DNA from: Ignavibacteria bacterium
Lineage (GTDB): Bacteria; Bacteroidota; Ignavibacteria; UBA10030
Assembly (NCBI GenBank): GCA_016873805.1
Contig: VGVZ01000003.1
Location: 115,458 to 179,457, forward strand
Direction: 5' to 3'
DNA length: 64,000 nt
A model generated the notes under the pieces. The model was not told where the DNA came from. It saw nothing but the letters and a program-made list of their open reading frames with translations, and ran no database searches. The position numbers and the translations under genes are program-made. This document shows positions 60,841 through 64,000 of the stretch, piece after piece (the stretch's first letter is position 1; every line of letters begins with the position of its first letter).

Positions 60841-62123
60841 TGATAGATCTTCGCTGGTTGCCATCCCACTTCTTCCGAAATCTCGTATCCCTCCACGGAG
60901 CGCAGGCGGTCGGCTATCTTCTACCCCTTGTGACAATCCCGTACATCGTGCGCATCATTGGTCCTGAGAACTATGGATCGATTGCCATCGCGACCGCCAT
61001 TGTGCAGTATTTCGTGATTCTCTCCGAGTACGGATACAATTTCACGGGCCCCCGGGATGTTGCGTGCAGCCGAGACGACCGACCGAAGTTGAATCGCTAC
61101 GTCAACGCGCTATTCTGGACTCGAGCTTCTCTCGCCCTGGTCTCCATTCTCAGTGGCGGTGTCCTTCTGACAGTTCTGCCCCTCTCTCCGGATTTTGTAA
61201 TCCTTGTCTGTCTCGCATCGGGAATCCTCTTGGGGAAGGTTCTATTGCTTCATCCCGTCTTCTACGGACTTGAACTTGCCAGAAATCTCGTTGGTTTCAC
61301 AACTGCTGGAGGCCTTGTCGGCTTGTTCTTGATACTTGCGTTGATTCAACAGCCGGGCGACTACGTATTGATCCCCCTGATCTACTCGGCAGTCTCGGTC
61401 GTCATCGGGTGTGTATCGCTCGTCTGGATGCTTGCCAAGGAAGGCCTCCGCATCCGGAAGCCAGATGTGAACGACGTGAAAACCGAGCTTCAGTCGGGAT
61501 TTCGCGTCTTTGTTTCGACTCAGATGATAGGTATTTATGTCGTCGGCAATACTCTCATTCTTGGGATGTTCGCGTCGTCGACGATCGTCGGTTGGTATGC
61601 CGCGGGGGAAAAATTGGTGAGGATGGCCCAAGGGTTGTTTCTTCCTTTGCAGAATCTTATCATGCCCACGATCTCAAGGGACGCCACGACCAACAGGCAC
61701 AGTGCTCTGAACAAGCTCAATCGGGCAGCGGTTATGGTTGCCCCGTTTGGGCTGGCAGTATCCCTCCTGATCGTTTTGCTATCACGGCCCATCGCACAGA
61801 TTCTCTTCGGTGCCGAATTCTCCGGTACCATCGAAGTGCTGCGCATTCTTGGGGCAATCCCTTTGATCATGAGCATGACTTTCCTCTATTCTGACACGTT
61901 TCTCATAGGATTCGGATATCAGAAATATTGGTCGACGATGATCATGGTCGCAGGATTGTCCAGCATCTTCATCACGTTGGTTCTTGTGGGGATCCTGGAC
62001 ATGCGACACATTGGCTCAAGCCTTGCTCTCTTGATGACAGAACTCCTGGTCTTGTCTGGTGCACTGTGGAAGTATCGTGAGGAGGCAAAGAGTGTCATCG
62101 GAATCTCACAGACACAAACTTGA
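60840..62123 (+). CDS. Wzx-like polysaccharide flippase
   Basis: This 427-residue membrane protein of the MOP superfamily shows about 12 hydrophobic segments. LHGAQAVGYLLPLVTIPYIV followed by RIIGPENYGSIAIAT is the N-terminal signature of Wzx/RfbX flippases. It moves undecaprenyl-linked oligosaccharide repeat units across the inner membrane. The start at 60840 overlaps the preceding stop codon by one base; a GTG at 60837 is the alternative. Confidence 0.93.
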   Translation: MIDLRWLPSHFFRNLVSLHGAQAVGYLLPLVTIPYIVRIIGPENYGSIAIATAIVQYFVILSEYGYNFTGPRDVACSRDDRPKLNRYVNALFWTRASLALVSILSGGVLLTVLPLSPDFVILVCLASGILLGKVLLLHPVFYGLELARNLVGFTTAGGLVGLFLILALIQQPGDYVLIPLIYSAVSVVIGCVSLVWMLAKEGLRIRKPDVNDVKTELQSGFRVFVSTQMIGIYVVGNTLILGMFASSTIVGWYAAGEKLVRMAQGLFLPLQNLIMPTISRDATTNRHSALNKLNRAAVMVAPFGLAVSLLIVLLSRPIAQILFGAEFSGTIEVLRILGAIPLIMSMTFLYSDTFLIGFGYQKYWSTMIMVAGLSSIFITLVLVGILDMRHIGSSLALLMTELLVLSGALWKYREEAKSVIGISQTQT

Positions 62124-62130
62124 ACCAGAA

Positions 62131-63129
62131 ATGCAGACGAACACGGTGGAGGGTCAACACAAACATCCGCCTGTTGTAGTCATCATTCCAAATTGGAATG
62201 GGAGGCATTTTATCGTCGATTGTCTCAGATCGATCTCCGAACTTCACTATCCAAGGGAGCGTTTGCAGATCGTCGTCGTCGACAACGGTTCACTCGACGG
62301 ATCTCAGGAAGCAATCCGAAGTCAATTCGATCAGATGAGAGCGGCGGGTTTTGGCAGTCTTCAACTCATCGAGAATGAATCAAACGCCGGGGCGCCCGCA
62401 GCGTACAATCAAGCCATACAACTTGCCGATCCTGCCTGCGAATACATCTGGAAGTTGGACAACGACGTGACGCTCGATCCAGAGTCCCTTCAAGGACTCA
62501 TCGGGGTGCATCGATCCCTGATTCACGAGAACGTCGGCGGTGTGGGGGGAAGAATTCGCAACGTTCGAGCGGGTGGGGATGATCCCATCGGGGCGCGATT
62601 GATGCCGTGCCCGCGGCGGTGGACGAAGATCGTCGAATATGTTTATGCTGACACGACCGAGCAACGGTCCGACTTTTTGGAAGAGCTGGATATGGTCTCC
62701 GGATCGTGCTGTCTGTTTTCCAGACGCGCCTTTCGGGATCACGGCGAGTTTGATGATCGATTCTTTCTCTACTATGATGACACGGAATTGTGTCTTCGTT
62801 TTCGGAAGAACGGCTGGCGTTTCTTTGTGACGCACCGTGCGCAGGTGTACCACCATGGATTATCAAGCACCGCGTCGATACCAGGATGCCGACTCTACTA
62901 CTGGTTGCGCAATCATCTCCTGCTGGGAAAATGCTTCTTCGAGGGAGTGGAGCGTCTGTTGTTCTACGCGGTTCACGTGACGAATATTCCATGGAAGCTG
63001 TTCAGAATTGGTCACCGGTATGCTGCCGGCAGGTACATACTGGTGGCGGTCACAATGGCGCGAGCATATCGTGACTTCATCCTTGGTCGATACGGACCAT
63101 GTCCGGACAATATCAGCGACTTTGGATAG
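62131..63129 (+). CDS. Family 2 glycosyltransferase
   Basis: This 332-residue protein is read from the ATG at 62131, 7 bp after the flippase stop. The GT-A nucleotide-binding fold is shown by VVIIPNWNGRHFIVDCLRSI, VVVDNGSLDGS, the segment N-E-S-N-A-G-A-P-A-A-Y-N and the metal site KLDNDVTLDP. ELDMVSGSCCLFSRRAF and FDDRFFLYYDDTELCLRFR fit rhamnosyl- and related GT2 enzymes. It transfers a sugar in repeat-unit assembly; donor and acceptor are unknown. Confidence 0.92.
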   Translation: MQTNTVEGQHKHPPVVVIIPNWNGRHFIVDCLRSISELHYPRERLQIVVVDNGSLDGSQEAIRSQFDQMRAAGFGSLQLIENESNAGAPAAYNQAIQLADPACEYIWKLDNDVTLDPESLQGLIGVHRSLIHENVGGVGGRIRNVRAGGDDPIGARLMPCPRRWTKIVEYVYADTTEQRSDFLEELDMVSGSCCLFSRRAFRDHGEFDDRFFLYYDDTELCLRFRKNGWRFFVTHRAQVYHHGLSSTASIPGCRLYYWLRNHLLLGKCFFEGVERLLFYAVHVTNIPWKLFRIGHRYAAGRYILVAVTMARAYRDFILGRYGPCPDNISDFG

Positions 63130-63180
63130 AAGGACACAACATCGATCTGTCACGGAGCCACGGATTGTTCACCGCGTTCA

Positions 63181-64000
63181 ATGAGAATTCTACTTGTCAC
63201 AGACAAATGTCCCATCCCGGGATTCCCAGATTGGAATGACTGGTGTGTGGACCATCTTTCAGTGGTGGGCCGCTCGCATTCCATCGATGTCGTCGCAATA
63301 GTGGCGGTTCTTCCCCGCCTCCGCAATCTGATTCGCCTCCGGCGATTTCTGAGTTGGATCAGAGCATTGCGATTGCTGCCGCGTGACCTGGAGTGTTCGA
63401 CAAACGTGCACATCCGGTTTCTGAGGGTGTTGAATTTCCCATCAACGCTCTCGTGGTCGCTTCTTCCACGGTTTCTTTCATGGCAGTGCCGACTTCATCA
63501 GGAAATCCTTCCCACTCACAAGCGATATGATCTTTGTTTGATTCACGGTGCGTATCCTGCGGGTTTGTGCGGTGTTGATCTTGGGGCTCGATTGGGTATT
63601 CCCACGGTCATGGTTAGTCATGACGGTTTGGATATCTATGACAAGTATTTCCGAGCGTCGGCAAAGAATACTCAGATCCGTATCATGCAGAGGGCAGGAT
63701 CAATTGTGGCACTGTCAAATGAGCACGCGGACGAGCTTCGAAGTTATTTCCCCAGGATACGAATCTGGACCATTCCTCACGTTATCAAGAATGATGCTGC
63801 GATAAGCCCGGGCCCTGCGGAGAATACTCTCCGGATCATCACCGCATGTCGGTTGGATGCAAAGGAAAAAGACGTTTCAGCGCTCTTGGAAGCCGTGAAG
63901 CACCTCTCAGGGACGTGTCGTGTGAGACTCACGATTGCAGGAGATGGATTTGAACTTCCGTCACTCAGACGCACAGCACGCCGACTCGGAGTTGAGCCAC
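63181..64000 (+). CDS. Family 4-type glycosyltransferase, 5' part
   Basis: The frame opens at ATG (63181) and stays open for 273 codons to the window edge, so the protein is incomplete. It begins MRILLVTDKCPIPGFPDW, an N-terminal GT-B fold, and later shows DLCLIHGAYPAGLCG, SHDGLDIYDKYF and the nucleotide-binding domain entry RIITACRLDAKEKDVSALLEA. This is the GT4 layout. The conserved E-x7-E motif lies beyond the edge. It continues the polysaccharide cluster 51 bp after the GT2 gene. Confidence 0.85.
   Translation, partial: MRILLVTDKCPIPGFPDWNDWCVDHLSVVGRSHSIDVVAIVAVLPRLRNLIRLRRFLSWIRALRLLPRDLECSTNVHIRFLRVLNFPSTLSWSLLPRFLSWQCRLHQEILPTHKRYDLCLIHGAYPAGLCGVDLGARLGIPTVMVSHDGLDIYDKYFRASAKNTQIRIMQRAGSIVALSNEHADELRSYFPRIRIWTIPHVIKNDAAISPGPAENTLRIITACRLDAKEKDVSALLEAVKHLSGTCRVRLTIAGDGFELPSLRRTARRLGVEP

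Overview
The window is a 64 kb chromosomal stretch of moderately high GC from a didermic bacterium, most likely of the FCB group and closest in style to Ignavibacteria-type lineages. The grounds are a secretion-system-sorted surface protein followed by a PorV/PorQ-like protein, a GWxTD-domain protein, a large M14 carboxypeptidase, atpD-atpC standing apart from the rest of the ATP synthase genes, and a 31-residue AURKAIP1/COX24-type basic protein. This assignment is inferred from gene content only. Every gene recognised, including the tRNA, lies on the + strand. Several promoters resemble the classical sigma-70 consensus (TTGACA-like and TATAAT-like boxes, 17 bp apart) rather than the Bacteroidetes TTTG/TAnnTTTG type. 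No prophage, insertion sequence, CRISPR array or rRNA operon was seen.

Layout. 1-4870: end of a TonB-dependent receptor, a giant surface protein with a sorting domain, and a PorV/PorQ-like protein, together an outer-membrane and secretion module. 5086-9711: a PIG-L-like protein without its metal ligands, a GWxTD protein and an NHL propeller, tightly linked. 9745-12033: ssb and a gamma-glutamyltranspeptidase. 12055-14756: promoter, cobalamin riboswitch with terminator, and a BtuB-like receptor. 15046-28311: metabolic and peptidase genes, namely gdhA, a receiver/PEP-synthase-like fusion broken by an in-frame TGA, an S9 peptidase, class I fumarase, a histidine phosphatase, a quinone oxidoreductase, an M14 peptidase and an FKBP lipoprotein. 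28484-28556: tRNA-Thr(CGT). 28811-30660: atpD-atpC. 30760-38342: cell-envelope genes (alr, an unknown gene, a mannose-1-phosphate guanylyltransferase, rlpA, a lytic transglycosylase, a PAP2 phosphatase) mixed with an unusual RpiB, a DUF167 protein and an M24 peptidase. 38377-47139: a cysteine-less DipZ-like thioredoxin fusion, metH, gpmA, a ferredoxin, an MBL hydrolase, queG and trxB. 47300-53817: sppA, an HU-family protein, a zinc-ribbon/TPR protein, the 31-residue protein, an S1/P1-type hydrolase, two small envelope proteins and an EF-G paralogue. 53890-64000: an exopolysaccharide cluster running off the right edge.

Links between genes. Cobalamin use is a recurring theme: uptake (riboswitch plus BtuB) and two cobalamin-dependent enzymes (MetH, QueG) all occur here. 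The right-hand cluster encodes a route from UDP-glucose to UDP-glucuronate to UDP-xylose, a UDP-GlcNAc-type 6-dehydrogenase, a WecB/TagA/CpsF glycosyltransferase, a flippase and GT2 and GT4 glycosyltransferases, which fits assembly and export of a lipid-linked acidic polysaccharide. A small four-helix-bundle gene flanked by inverted repeats interrupts it.

No clearly new multi-gene system was found. The points most worth a second look are the TGA in the receiver/PEP-synthase fusion, the inverted-repeat-flanked four-helix-bundle gene, the three proteins that keep a known fold but have lost canonical catalytic residues (PIG-L-like, DipZ-like, RpiB-like), and the structured leader in front of the ferredoxin gene.
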